Assembly (NCBI RefSeq): GCF_014650035.1
Contig: NZ_BMUE01000002.1
Span: forward strand, 310,001 to 374,000
Source of the DNA: Streptomyces lucensis JCM 4490
Lineage (GTDB): Bacteria; Actinomycetota; Actinomycetes; Streptomycetales; Streptomycetaceae
Direction: 5' to 3'
Length of the DNA: 64,000 nt
The notes under the pieces were generated by a model, which was given only the letters and a program-made list of their open reading frames with translations, ran no database searches and was not told where the DNA came from. Positions within the stretch are counted from its first letter, which is position 1; the number at the start of each line of letters is the position of its first letter. Of this stretch, positions 1 through 8,842 are shown one piece after another. Both the position numbers and the translations under genes were made by a program.

Positions 1-203
1 GGGCGTCCGCCGACATCGACGCCGTGGCGGTCGGTCACGACCTGACTCGCGGCACCGCGGTGTTCCACCGCGCGGCCAAACCGGAGCCGCCGTCGACGGC
101 CCGCCCGGAACCGAACTGGGAGACACCGCGGTCGGCGGCGGCCCCGGACGTCCGGGACGGTGAGCCGGCACAACCGGGCACGGACACAGCGCTGGTGACG
201 TAA
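1..203 (+). CDS. C-terminal end of an unidentified protein (partial)
   Basis: The open frame enters from the left edge, with its first full codon at base 3, and ends at TAA 201-203, leaving 66 residues. The first part (ASADIDAVAVGHDLTRGT...) could be the end of a folded domain. The rest is a low-complexity Pro/Ala/Glu-rich tail ending TALVT. Codons have the expected GC-rich third positions. No signal, membrane segment or recognisable motif lies in the visible part, so I assign no function. The next gene starts about 240 bases downstream, so the two are probably separate transcription units. Confidence 0.6.
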   Translation, partial: ASADIDAVAVGHDLTRGTAVFHRAAKPEPPSTARPEPNWETPRSAAAPDVRDGEPAQPGTDTALVT

Positions 204-441
204 CGTCAACAGGCGCCTGCGTATGGTCGTTGGCCCGTGCAAACCGGTGGATTTGTCGATAAGCCCAGCTCACGGAACGCCCTCGCGATAACGATTGCGG
301 ATCGGATCGGTCATCGGATGATCCGACCGGCAGGGGAGGCTGCGCGTGATCCATAGGATGCCGGGCGTGCCCCTCGGGGCTGCTGATGCTGCTGGTGGGA
401 CCGTCCCCCCGTCCAACGGGTCCTGCGCGAAGGGGAACTCT

Positions 442-1848
442 GTGTTTGCTGCGCTGTCCGGGATCCGCCGGTCCGCCCGAGCGGCCCGCCTGGCCGCCAC
501 CACCACGGTGACCGGTCTGGTGGCGGCAGGTGTGCTGTCCGGCGCCGGTGCGGCCGTGGCCGACGGGACCCCGCAGACCCAGGGCGGCGCGACGGCCACG
601 ATCAACGGTCTCAAGACGTACGGCCAGGCCGTGATCCACGCGGACGGCGAGGACCAGCGGGTGACGGCGGGCCTGTTCGAGATGTCCGTGGACGGCGGCG
701 GCGCCCTGCAGACGTACTGCGTCGACCTCCACAACCCCACGCAGCGGGACGCGCACTACCGGGAGACGGCCTGGAGCGCCACCTCGCTGGCCGCCAACAA
801 GGACGCCGGCAGGATCCGCTGGATCCTGCAGAACTCCTACCCCCAGGTCAACGATCTCGCCGAGCTGGCCCGTCGGGCCGGAGCCGGCACACTCACCGAG
901 CAGGACGCGGCGGCCGGCACCCAGGTGGCCATCTGGCGCTACTCGGACGGCGCGAAGGTCGACGCCGTCGACCCGCAGGCCGAGAAGCTCGCCGACTACC
1001 TGGAGAAGAACGCCCGGAACAGCGGCGAGCCGCAGGCCTCCCTCACCCTGGACCCGCCCGCGGTCTCCGGGCGGCCCGGCGACCTGCTGGGACCGGTGAC
1101 CGTGCACACCAACGCGGGCACGGTCGCGGTCGCCCCGCCGGCGGACGCGGCCACCGACGGGGTGCGGATCACCGACAGGACCGGCAAGGTCCTCACCACG
1201 GCCAGGAACGGCAGCCGGCTCTACTTCGACGTCCCCGAGGACGCGGCGGACGGCACGGCCCAGCTGACCGTGCAGGCGTCCACCACCGTGCCGGTGGGCC
1301 GCGCCTTCGTCTCCGACAGCCGGAGCCAGACCCAGATCCTGGCCGGTTCCAGCGAGTCGACGGTCTCCGCGACGGCGACGGCCTCCTGGGCGGCCGAGGG
1401 CGCCATACCGGCGGTGTCGGCGCGGAAGAACTGCGCCAGGGGCGGCGTCGACATCACCGCGGCCAACAAGGGGGACCAGCCGTTCACCTTCGAGCTGATG
1501 GGCGCCGAGCACACCGTCCCCGCGGGCGCCTCCCGCACGGTGAGCGTCCCGCTCCAGGAGGACCAGGCCTACGACTTCACGATCACCGGCCCGCACGGCT
1601 TCAGCCACCGCTTCACCGGCATCCTCGACTGCAAGACGCAGGGCGCGATCAGCACCGAGACCACCCAGGTCCGCAACCAGCCCAGCCCCGCCACGGTCGG
1701 CGGCACCGCCGCGGACACCACCGACCTGGCCGCCACCGGCAGCAGCGCGATCACCCCCCTGATAGCGGGCGTCGCCATCGGCCTCGTGGTGATCGGCGGC
1801 GCGGTCCTGGTCATCCTCCGCCGTCGCGAGACGACTCCGCGCGGCTGA
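442..1848 (+). CDS. Thioester-domain surface protein with LAATG sortase signal
   Basis: Predicted cell-wall-anchored protein of 468 residues. I use GTG 442 because AGGGGA lies just upstream and the product then opens with a signal peptide (Arg-rich start, hydrophobic core, AGAAVAD cleavage region). The open frame itself begins at 346. A thioester domain is visible: Cys93 in TYCVD and Gln161 in AGTQVAIW are the expected partners of an internal Cys-Gln thioester, which in this family captures host or surface amines covalently. Ig-like stretches follow. The C-terminus has LAATG (residues 429-433), a hydrophobic segment and an Arg-rich tail, the layout of a class E sortase substrate (LAxTG) in Streptomyces. 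Surface attachment and adhesion are inferred from the domains; the binding target is unknown. Confidence 0.88.
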   Translation: MFAALSGIRRSARAARLAATTTVTGLVAAGVLSGAGAAVADGTPQTQGGATATINGLKTYGQAVIHADGEDQRVTAGLFEMSVDGGGALQTYCVDLHNPTQRDAHYRETAWSATSLAANKDAGRIRWILQNSYPQVNDLAELARRAGAGTLTEQDAAAGTQVAIWRYSDGAKVDAVDPQAEKLADYLEKNARNSGEPQASLTLDPPAVSGRPGDLLGPVTVHTNAGTVAVAPPADAATDGVRITDRTGKVLTTARNGSRLYFDVPEDAADGTAQLTVQASTTVPVGRAFVSDSRSQTQILAGSSESTVSATATASWAAEGAIPAVSARKNCARGGVDITAANKGDQPFTFELMGAEHTVPAGASRTVSVPLQEDQAYDFTITGPHGFSHRFTGILDCKTQGAISTETTQVRNQPSPATVGGTAADTTDLAATGSSAITPLIAGVAIGLVVIGGAVLVILRRRETTPRG

Positions 1849-1924
1849 GCGGCCCCGTCCGTCCGCCCCGGCGGTTCGCCGGCTCCCTCAAGGGCACTCG
1901 GCCGGAGAACGCGGAGGTACCGAC

Positions 1925-2098
1925 ATGAGTACCGGGCAGAAGGTCAAGGCCAAGGCCGAGCAGGTCGCAGGAAAAGCCGTACGGAAGGTGGCCCACGCGG
2001 TGCACAAGGACACCCTCGCGGCAAAAGGCGCCGCCCTCGAAGCACGGGGCAGGATGCGGGGCGCGAAAGAGGGAGCCAAGGGCGCCTTCAAACACTGA
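1925..2098 (+). CDS. Small basic CsbD-like protein
   Basis: A 57-residue, strongly basic, Ala/Lys-rich protein with a good ribosome-binding site (GGAGG about 8 bases before the ATG). The pattern of repeated KxKAxAEQVAGKA segments followed by GxxxGAKEGAKGAF resembles the CsbD family of small bacterial stress proteins, which are predicted to be helical and have no known biochemistry. It lies 76 bases after the surface-protein gene on the same strand but has its own ribosome-binding site. The family assignment is by look only; a short histone-like or simply amphipathic helical protein is the alternative. Confidence 0.65.
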   Translation: MSTGQKVKAKAEQVAGKAVRKVAHAVHKDTLAAKGAALEARGRMRGAKEGAKGAFKH

Positions 2099-2308
2099 CA
2101 CCTGCCGGCGCAAGGGCCCGACCTGCGATCGGGCAGTGATTCCTCCGGCCGGGGGGGGATCGGCTGGCACCGAAGAGCACAGCTCAGAAGATCCTCAAGC
2201 TTCTCGCCATAGCTGACCACAGCACCACGAGAGATGGCATGGTGATCCCCAGAGGGCCGCGATCATGAATCCAGAGGCGGCCGCAGTCGATCGGTGGGGG
2301 AGACGCAC

Positions 2309-2419
2309 ATGTTCGGGACGATGCCTTTGGGCGCCAAGATCACCATAGCCGTCACGCTCATCGCCGTCTTGGGTCTGGCTCTCGCCGCGTTCCGCTGGTC
2401 CAGAGCACGGAACAGGTGA
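2309..2419 (+). CDS. 36-residue single-pass membrane peptide
   Basis: ATG 2309 follows TGGGGGA by a suitable distance and opens a 36-codon frame ending TGA 2417-2419. The product has a short polar start (MFGTMPLGAK), one hydrophobic segment of about 18 residues (ITIAVTLIAVLGLALAAF) and a basic tail (RWSRARNR), as expected for a small inner-membrane protein with its C-terminus in the cytoplasm. It sits alone in the roughly 550-base gap between the CsbD-like gene and ettA. I do not recognise the family. The ribosome-binding site, clean membrane helix and positive-inside tail support a real gene. Apart from this gene I see nothing else in 2099-2654. Confidence 0.5.
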   Translation: MFGTMPLGAKITIAVTLIAVLGLALAAFRWSRARNR

Positions 2420-2654
2420 GCCGGCCTGGGCCGTCTCTGGGCCGCCGGCTGGTGCTGAGCACGCATCGCAGGTGGCGGCCGTCGGACGAGTGGCGGGGTG
2501 ATCATCTCTGGGCTGCCAGGCGAGCGGTGCTCGCCACAGACGAAGCCCCAGGTCAGCGGGTCGGGACCATATGGGTTTCCCCCCAGGGGTGGCGGTCAGG
2601 CAAGATGGGGTGTATCTGCCCACTGCCAGATTTCAAGCTGCCGGACGGTTTCTC

Positions 2655-4319
<1,665 letters not shown>

Positions 4320-4325
4320 TCGGTC

Positions 4326-4754
4326 TTGCGCCACCTCTACCGCTGCCCGCTGCGCTGGGCGGACATGGACGCGTACGGTCACGTCAACAACGTGGTCTTC
4401 CTCCGCTACCTGGAGGAAGCCCGCATCGACTTCCTGTTCCGGCCGGACAAGGACTTCAAGCAGGGGTCGGTGGTGGCGCGCCACGAGATCGACTACAAGC
4501 GTCAGCTCGTCCATCGGCACCACCCGGTGGACATCGAGGTGTGGATCACCGAGATCCGTGCCGCCTCCTTCACGATCGCCTACGAGGTGAAGGACGCGGA
4601 CCTCGTGTACGTGCGGGCCTCCACGGTGGTCGTGCCGTTCGACTTCGAGACCCAGCGGCCGCGGCGGATCACCGCTGAGGAACGCGAGTTCCTGGAGGAG
4701 TACACGGACGCCGCCGAGAACGCGGAGGCCCCGGGGGAGGCCGTCGCCGCATGA
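4326..4754 (+). CDS. Acyl-CoA thioesterase, YbgC/4-hydroxybenzoyl-CoA type
   Basis: A 142-residue single-hotdog-fold protein. The N-terminal motif WADMDAYGHVNNVVFLRYLEEAR is the active-site region of the YbgC/FadM family, with the Asp of ADxD acting in hydrolysis. Such enzymes release acyl groups from CoA thioesters in the cytoplasm; the substrate here is unknown. The start is TTG 4326, 6 bases after the ettA stop, with only a weak ribosome-binding site, so translation may be coupled to ettA. Its stop overlaps the ATG of the next gene (ATGA), a strong sign of one transcript. The last 20 residues are Glu/Ala-rich and probably disordered. Confidence 0.88.
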   Translation: MRHLYRCPLRWADMDAYGHVNNVVFLRYLEEARIDFLFRPDKDFKQGSVVARHEIDYKRQLVHRHHPVDIEVWITEIRAASFTIAYEVKDADLVYVRASTVVVPFDFETQRPRRITAEEREFLEEYTDAAENAEAPGEAVAA

Positions 4755-5428
4755 CGGTGCTGCACCTCGCCGACGAGACGGAGGCGGCGGACCTCATCGC
4801 CTTCCTGTCCCGGCTGCTCCACTACGACCGTGGAGCAGCCGTACGCCTCCAGGCGGCGGGAACGGCACTCGCCGTCTTCGGACGGCCGCCGTCCTTCGAG
4901 GTGGTCGCGGTCCGCGCGGTGCGGCTGGCGAAGCCCTACGAGAACGGGCTCGACGTCACCCTCGACGTGACCGTCTCCGCCGGTGAGCTGCTGGAGTCCG
5001 TGGACGAGCGGGCGGCCACCGCCGCCGTCCCGGGCGCGGTCACCGGTCCGCCGTGGGCCGGTGTGCTGCCGCCGCGCGGCGGCTGGCGGCCGGAACCGGG
5101 GCTGCCGGCCCCCGCGGAACTGCGGGCGGCCGTCGCCGCGGCGGTCGCCGAGTTCAGGGCCCGCACCGACGAGCTGGCACCCGAGTCGCGCACCCGCGCC
5201 GAGCTGGACCGGATCGGGCGGGACATCTGGTCCCGGGAGACGGGGCGGACCCGGCTCCCCGTCCGGGCCGTGCACGCGGCGCAGTCCCTGGGCTTCCTGC
5301 GGCCCGGGACCGAGGCGGCCGACACCGGGCTGTTCTCCTCCGGGGCGTGGCTCAGGCTGCGCACCCCGTACGGGTCCGTCGCCGTCCGGCGCGCGGGACT
5401 CGGGACGCTGGGCATCAGCGTCCGCTGA
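4751..5428 (+). CDS. Conserved hypothetical protein
   Basis: A 225-residue soluble protein with no signal peptide or membrane segment. The ATG overlaps the stop of the thioesterase gene by 4 bases, so the two are translationally coupled and probably act together. The first 90 residues (starting MTVLHLADETEAADLIAFLSRLLHYDRGAAVRL) look like an alpha/beta domain, and the second half is Ala-rich and helical, with many Arg-Glu pairs. I do not recognise a catalytic motif. Likely an actinobacterial protein of unknown function; the link to acyl-thioester metabolism is by position only. Confidence 0.8.
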   Translation: MTVLHLADETEAADLIAFLSRLLHYDRGAAVRLQAAGTALAVFGRPPSFEVVAVRAVRLAKPYENGLDVTLDVTVSAGELLESVDERAATAAVPGAVTGPPWAGVLPPRGGWRPEPGLPAPAELRAAVAAAVAEFRARTDELAPESRTRAELDRIGRDIWSRETGRTRLPVRAVHAAQSLGFLRPGTEAADTGLFSSGAWLRLRTPYGSVAVRRAGLGTLGISVR

Positions 5429-5429
5429 A

Positions 5430-5464
5430 CCGTGGGCCGTGGGCTGTGAGCCGTGGGCCGTGCC
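5430..5464 (+). repeat. Five tandem 7-bp units, CCGTGGG type
   Basis: Directly after the preceding stop codon are five head-to-tail 7-mers: CCGTGGG, CCGTGGG, CTGTGAG, CCGTGGG, CCGTGCC. This is a short simple-sequence array in the gap between two convergent genes. It may be slippage-prone; no function is evident. Confidence 0.7.
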
Positions 5465-5539
5465 CGGACCGGCCACGAACGTTCCGTGCGGTCCCCCGGT
5501 CCTCCGAGGGCGGCCGGTCGGGCGGCCGGTGACGGCCGG

Positions 5540-5944
5540 TCAGTCCGGGGTGTTCACCATCGACGCGGCGGCGTACGTCAGGTAGTTCCACAGCGTGCGC
5601 TCGTGCTCCTCGGACAGGCCGAGTTCGTCCACGGCCACCCGCATGTGCCGAAGCCAGGCGTCGTGCGCCGCCCGGTCCACGGTGAACGGTGCGTGCCGCA
5701 TGCGCAGCCGGGGGTGGCCGCGGTTGTCGCTGTAGGTGGTCGGGCCGCCCCAGTACTGGATCAGGAACAGGGTCAGCCGCTCCTCGGCCGGGCCCAGGTC
5801 CTCCTCCGGGTACATCGGCCGCAGGAACGGGTCCGCGGCGACCTCCTCGTAGAAACGGTGGACGAGCCGGCGGAAGGTCTGCTCCCCGCCGACCTGCTCG
5901 TAGAAGGTCTGCTGCTGAAGAGTGCCGCGCCGAATCTCGGTCAC
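5540..5944 (-). CDS. glbO: Group II truncated haemoglobin (trHbO type)
   Basis: A 134-residue haem protein that binds O2 or NO in the cytoplasm. It is close to mycobacterial GlbO over its length. The proximal His is His84 in RMRHAPF. Distal-pocket residues are Tyr32 (B10, in RFYEEV), Tyr45 (CD1, in MYPEED) and Trp97 (G8, in DAWLRHM). QYWGGP is the family's CD/E signature. I choose GTG 5944 (VTEIRRGTLQQQTFYEQVGG) because it gives the family length; the frame runs back to 6016 without similarity. It converges with the thioesterase operon and diverges from the methyltransferase gene. Roles suggested for the family are O2 delivery, redox signalling and NO or peroxide detoxification. Confidence 0.92.
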   Translation of the reverse strand: MTEIRRGTLQQQTFYEQVGGEQTFRRLVHRFYEEVAADPFLRPMYPEEDLGPAEERLTLFLIQYWGGPTTYSDNRGHPRLRMRHAPFTVDRAAHDAWLRHMRVAVDELGLSEEHERTLWNYLTYAAASMVNTPD

Positions 5945-6031
5945 GTCGGAAGCCTCACAATGTCCGGCGATTGCAGTACCCGTCCATGGTCTCAGACCGG
6001 GCGGCCCAGGACTCAAGCCCTAGGACCCCCC

Positions 6032-6037
6032 TACTGT
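6032..6037 (+). promoter_or_regulatory. Putative -10 box for a leaderless methyltransferase mRNA
   Basis: TACTGT fits the Streptomyces -10 pattern TAnnnT and ends 6 bases before ATG 6044. There is no purine-rich ribosome-binding site before that ATG. Together this suggests transcription starting at or next to the A of the ATG, that is, a leaderless message. No good -35 box is visible. Confidence 0.45.
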
Positions 6038-6043
6038 GGATCC

Positions 6044-7021
6044 ATGGGCGCCTACGACATCGAGATCGAGGGGCTGGCCGCCGAGGCGCGGGCCGCGCTG
6101 GTGCGGGAGATCGACGCCGACGGTGCCTGGGCGGAGGACCCGGTGTGGCGGGAGGCGTTCGCCCAGGTGCCCCGGCACCTGTTCGTGCCGTACTACTACG
6201 TCGCCGGCCGGGGCGGCTACGAGCGCCGCTGGGGCCAGAGCCCGAACCCCGAGGCCCGTGAACGCTGGGTGCGCGGCGCGTACGACGACGTGCCGCTGGC
6301 GACCCGGCTGCGCGACGGCGAGCTGCTCTCCTCCAGCAGCCAGCCCTCGCTGATGGCGCGGATGCTGGTCGCCCTGCGCGTCGAGGACGGCGACCGGGTC
6401 CTCGAAGTGGGCGCCGGAACCGGTTACAACGCCGCTCTGCTCGCCCACCGGCTCGGCGACGACGACCTCGTCACCAGCATCGACCTGGAGCCGGAGATCA
6501 CCGAGTCGGCCCGGCAGCACCTGGCCGCGGCGGGTCACCACCCGGTCGTCGTCACCGGCGACGGCGCGCGCGGGGTGCCCGAGCGCGCCCCCTTCGACCG
6601 GGTCATCGCCACCTGCGCGCTGCCCACCGTGCCGCGCGCCTGGCTCGCCCAGTGCCGCCCCGGCGCCCGCGTCCTGACCCCGCTGTCCACCGGCCTGCTG
6701 ACCCTGACCGTGCGGGACGGGGAGCACGCCGAGGGCCGCTTCCTGCCCTCGGCCGCCTACTTCGTGCCCCTGCGCGGCGAGGGCCGGGCGCACCCGGACG
6801 GGATGTCCCTGGCCGGGCTGCCGGACCGGGCCCGCGAGCAGGAACTGTTCCGTTTCCTGCTCGTCCTGCTCCGCGGCACCCTCGACCCGCGGGAGGCGTA
6901 CGGGCTGTGGGAGCGCGAGGGCGAGCCGGACCGCGGGCGGTACGGCGTCACGGTCGCCGGTGAGCGCGCCTGGGCGTGGCTGGACGACCCGGAGGGGCCG
7001 TACCTGTGGCCCCTCCCCTGA
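6044..7021 (+). CDS. Protein-L-isoaspartate O-methyltransferase-like enzyme
   Basis: A 325-residue SAM-dependent methyltransferase. The glycine-rich SAM motif is VLEVGAGTGYNAALLA, followed by TSIDLEPE (acidic residue for the ribose) and GDGARGVPERAPFDRVI. The upstream RLRDGELLSSSSQPSLMARML matches the Pcm pattern in which Ser-Gln-Pro precedes the SAM motif. Pcm enzymes repair L-isoaspartyl damage in proteins. At 325 residues it is about 100 longer than classic Pcm, with an extra N-terminal 70 residues and a C-terminal helical region, so it may be a Pcm-fold enzyme with a different or peptide substrate. ATG 6044 begins the conserved MGAYDIEIEGL; the frame remains open to 5453. Confidence 0.8.
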   Translation: MGAYDIEIEGLAAEARAALVREIDADGAWAEDPVWREAFAQVPRHLFVPYYYVAGRGGYERRWGQSPNPEARERWVRGAYDDVPLATRLRDGELLSSSSQPSLMARMLVALRVEDGDRVLEVGAGTGYNAALLAHRLGDDDLVTSIDLEPEITESARQHLAAAGHHPVVVTGDGARGVPERAPFDRVIATCALPTVPRAWLAQCRPGARVLTPLSTGLLTLTVRDGEHAEGRFLPSAAYFVPLRGEGRAHPDGMSLAGLPDRAREQELFRFLLVLLRGTLDPREAYGLWEREGEPDRGRYGVTVAGERAWAWLDDPEGPYLWPLP

Positions 7022-7039
7022 CCGTGCCGGAGACCGTGC

Positions 7040-8785
7040 TCAGCCGCGGCGGACGGTGATCGTCGTCCAGGCGCCCACGTGCACCCGGTCGCCGTCCTGC
7101 AGCGGGACCGGCACGAACGGCTGGATCGGTTCCTCCGAGCCGTTGACGGTGGTGCCGTTCGTCGAGTTCTGGTCGACGACCGCCCAGGTGCCGTCCGCCT
7201 GCTGCACCAGCACGGCGTGCTGGTGCGAGACTCCCGGGTCCTCCGGCGGCACCGACAGGTCGATGTCGGGGGTGTCGCCGGTGGAGTGCCGGCGGCGGCC
7301 GATGGTGACCTGGTTGCCGGTGAGCGTGCGCTGCTGTTCGGGCGAGTACGCGGGCAGGTTCAGGCCCGTGGCCTCCGGGCCGGAGCGCTGCATCATCGCC
7401 ATGAAGTACTCGCGGTCCGGGCCGATGGTCGCCGTCCAGGTGGCCGGCTGCTGCGGGAAGCCGGGACCGCCGGGGGACTGCGCGCTGCCGGGCTGCGGGT
7501 AGCCGTACCCGCCGCCCTGACCGCCGGGACCCTGACCCGGTCCGTGCCCGGACGGGCCGGTGGCCGACGGCGGGGAGAGCACCCAGTCGTCGTCACCGCC
7601 GCCGAAGGAGGGGCCACCGGAGGCCGGACCGCCGGCCGGGGGCCGGCCGCTCTCGCGCGGGAACGCGGGCGCGGCGGGCGCACCCGACTGCCGGAACGCC
7701 TGATGGGCGCCGCCGGGACCGGCGGACGGGTTCGGTCCGGGCGGGGGCGGCACCGGACGCGAGGGGTCGGCGCCGAAGCCGGGACCCTGGCCGGGGTTGC
7801 CTTCGAAGCCGGAGGGGCCGCCCGATCCGGGGCCTTGGCCCTGGCCGGGGTTGCCCCGGAAGCCGGAGGGGCCGCCGGAGCCCGGACCTTGGCCGGGGCC
7901 GCCGCCGAAGCCGGAGGGGCCGCCCGATCCGGGGCCTTGGCCCTGGCCGGGGTTGCTGCCGAAGCCGGAGGGGCCGCTGGAGCCCGGGCCCTGGCCGGGG
8001 CCGCCGCCGAAGCCGGAGGGGCCGCCCGATCCGGGGCCTTGGCCCTGGCCGGGGTTGCTGCCGAAGCCGGAGGGGCCGCTGGAGCCCGGGCCCTGGCCGG
8101 GGCCGCCGCCGAAGCCCGAGGGGCCGCCCGAACCGGGCCCCTGGCCCTGGCCGGGGTTGCCGCCGAAGCCGGACGGGCCGCCCGACCCGGGGCCGCCCTG
8201 GCCGCCGCCGAAGCCCTGCGGCGGTCCCGGCGGTCCCGGCGGTCCCGGAGGACGCCGGTCGCCGCCGAAGCCGGACGGGCCCGAGTTGCCCGAGGGGCCC
8301 GGTGAGGTCGGCGGGCCGGACGGGCCGCGGTCGCCGCCGAACGGCGTCGGGCCGGAGGGCTCGCTGTGGAAGGACGGGATCGGCTCGGCGGGCCGGTTCA
8401 CCTGCGAGGGCCGCGAGCCCTGGTACTCGTACGCGTCACCGCCGCCGTAGGTGGCGCTCGGCGGCTCGAAGCGGGGCTGCGGCGGGCGCGGGGCGGCCGG
8501 CGTGTAGGAGGTGGCCGTGTTGGTCAGGAAGTTCCACCGGCACTCCTCGCAGAAGGGCGCACCACCCTCACGGGGCGTACGGCACTGCGGGCACAGCTCC
8601 GGCTCGTGGCCGCCGGAAGCGGGCGGGCGTCCGCCGGGCTGGGCGCCCTGCGGCGGCGGGAAGCCGTAGCCACCCGCGGGCGGGGGCGGCGGCGGGGGCG
8701 GAGGTACGGCACCGGCCATGCGGTGACCGCAGACCTCGCACCAGTCGTCGGAACCCGACTGGTGTCCGTTCGGGCAGGTCGGCAT
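7040..8785 (-). CDS. FHA-domain protein with zinc ribbons and Gly/Pro repeats
   Basis: A 581-residue cytoplasmic protein in three parts. The N-terminus has two Cys clusters, Cys4/Cys16/Cys19 (with CPNGH) and Cys65/Cys68/Cys79/Cys82, as in zinc ribbons, separated by nine consecutive prolines. Residues from about 110 to 450 are low-complexity Gly/Pro/Ser, including perfect repeats encoded at 7805-8212. The C-terminal 100 residues form an FHA domain (VTIGRRRHS, DPGVSHQHAV, QNSTNGTTVNG), which binds phosphothreonine. FHA proteins are typical partners of Ser/Thr kinases, and this gene ends an operon encoding a PknG-like kinase and a PP2C phosphatase, so it is probably the output reader of that circuit. 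The GarA-type phosphorylated TTSVF motif is not visible, so it is not a simple GarA equivalent. Confidence 0.88.
   Translation of the reverse strand: MPTCPNGHQSGSDDWCEVCGHRMAGAVPPPPPPPPPAGGYGFPPPQGAQPGGRPPASGGHEPELCPQCRTPREGGAPFCEECRWNFLTNTATSYTPAAPRPPQPRFEPPSATYGGGDAYEYQGSRPSQVNRPAEPIPSFHSEPSGPTPFGGDRGPSGPPTSPGPSGNSGPSGFGGDRRPPGPPGPPGPPQGFGGGQGGPGSGGPSGFGGNPGQGQGPGSGGPSGFGGGPGQGPGSSGPSGFGSNPGQGQGPGSGGPSGFGGGPGQGPGSSGPSGFGSNPGQGQGPGSGGPSGFGGGPGQGPGSGGPSGFRGNPGQGQGPGSGGPSGFEGNPGQGPGFGADPSRPVPPPPGPNPSAGPGGAHQAFRQSGAPAAPAFPRESGRPPAGGPASGGPSFGGGDDDWVLSPPSATGPSGHGPGQGPGGQGGGYGYPQPGSAQSPGGPGFPQQPATWTATIGPDREYFMAMMQRSGPEATGLNLPAYSPEQQRTLTGNQVTIGRRRHSTGDTPDIDLSVPPEDPGVSHQHAVLVQQADGTWAVVDQNSTNGTTVNGSEEPIQPFVPVPLQDGDRVHVGAWTTITVRRG
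7805..8212 (-). repeat. 102-bp higher-order tandem repeat in the FHA gene
   Basis: The GAAGCCGGAGGGGCC landmark (read on the top strand) recurs at 7805, 7859, 7907, 7961, 8009, 8063, 8111 and 8165. The spacing alternates 54 and 48 bases, making four units of 102 bases (18 + 16 codons). The two middle units are nearly identical in DNA, including synonymous sites, which points to recent duplication or gene conversion. The units encode PSGFGxNPGQGQGPGSGG and PSGFGGGPGQGPGSSG. The array keeps the reading frame, so copy-number change would only alter linker length between the zinc ribbons and the FHA domain. Confidence 0.9.
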
Positions 8786-8842
8786 GTCGGCGCTTCCCCT
8801 TCTCCTAAGGGTCCGTCTGGATCGCTCGAATCGCTTCCAGGG

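Noticed and set aside
204..441. Small gene or riboswitch before the surface-protein gene
   Set aside because: No frame with a ribosome-binding site and no stable conserved fold could be seen.
5453..6043. N-terminal extension of the Pcm-like methyltransferase
   Set aside because: This part is antisense to the haemoglobin gene and lacks similarity; ATG 6044 matches the conserved start.
7040..8785. Collagen-like protein
   Set aside because: The Gly/Pro repeats do not keep a strict Gly-X-Y period and there is no export signal; it is a low-complexity linker in an FHA protein.
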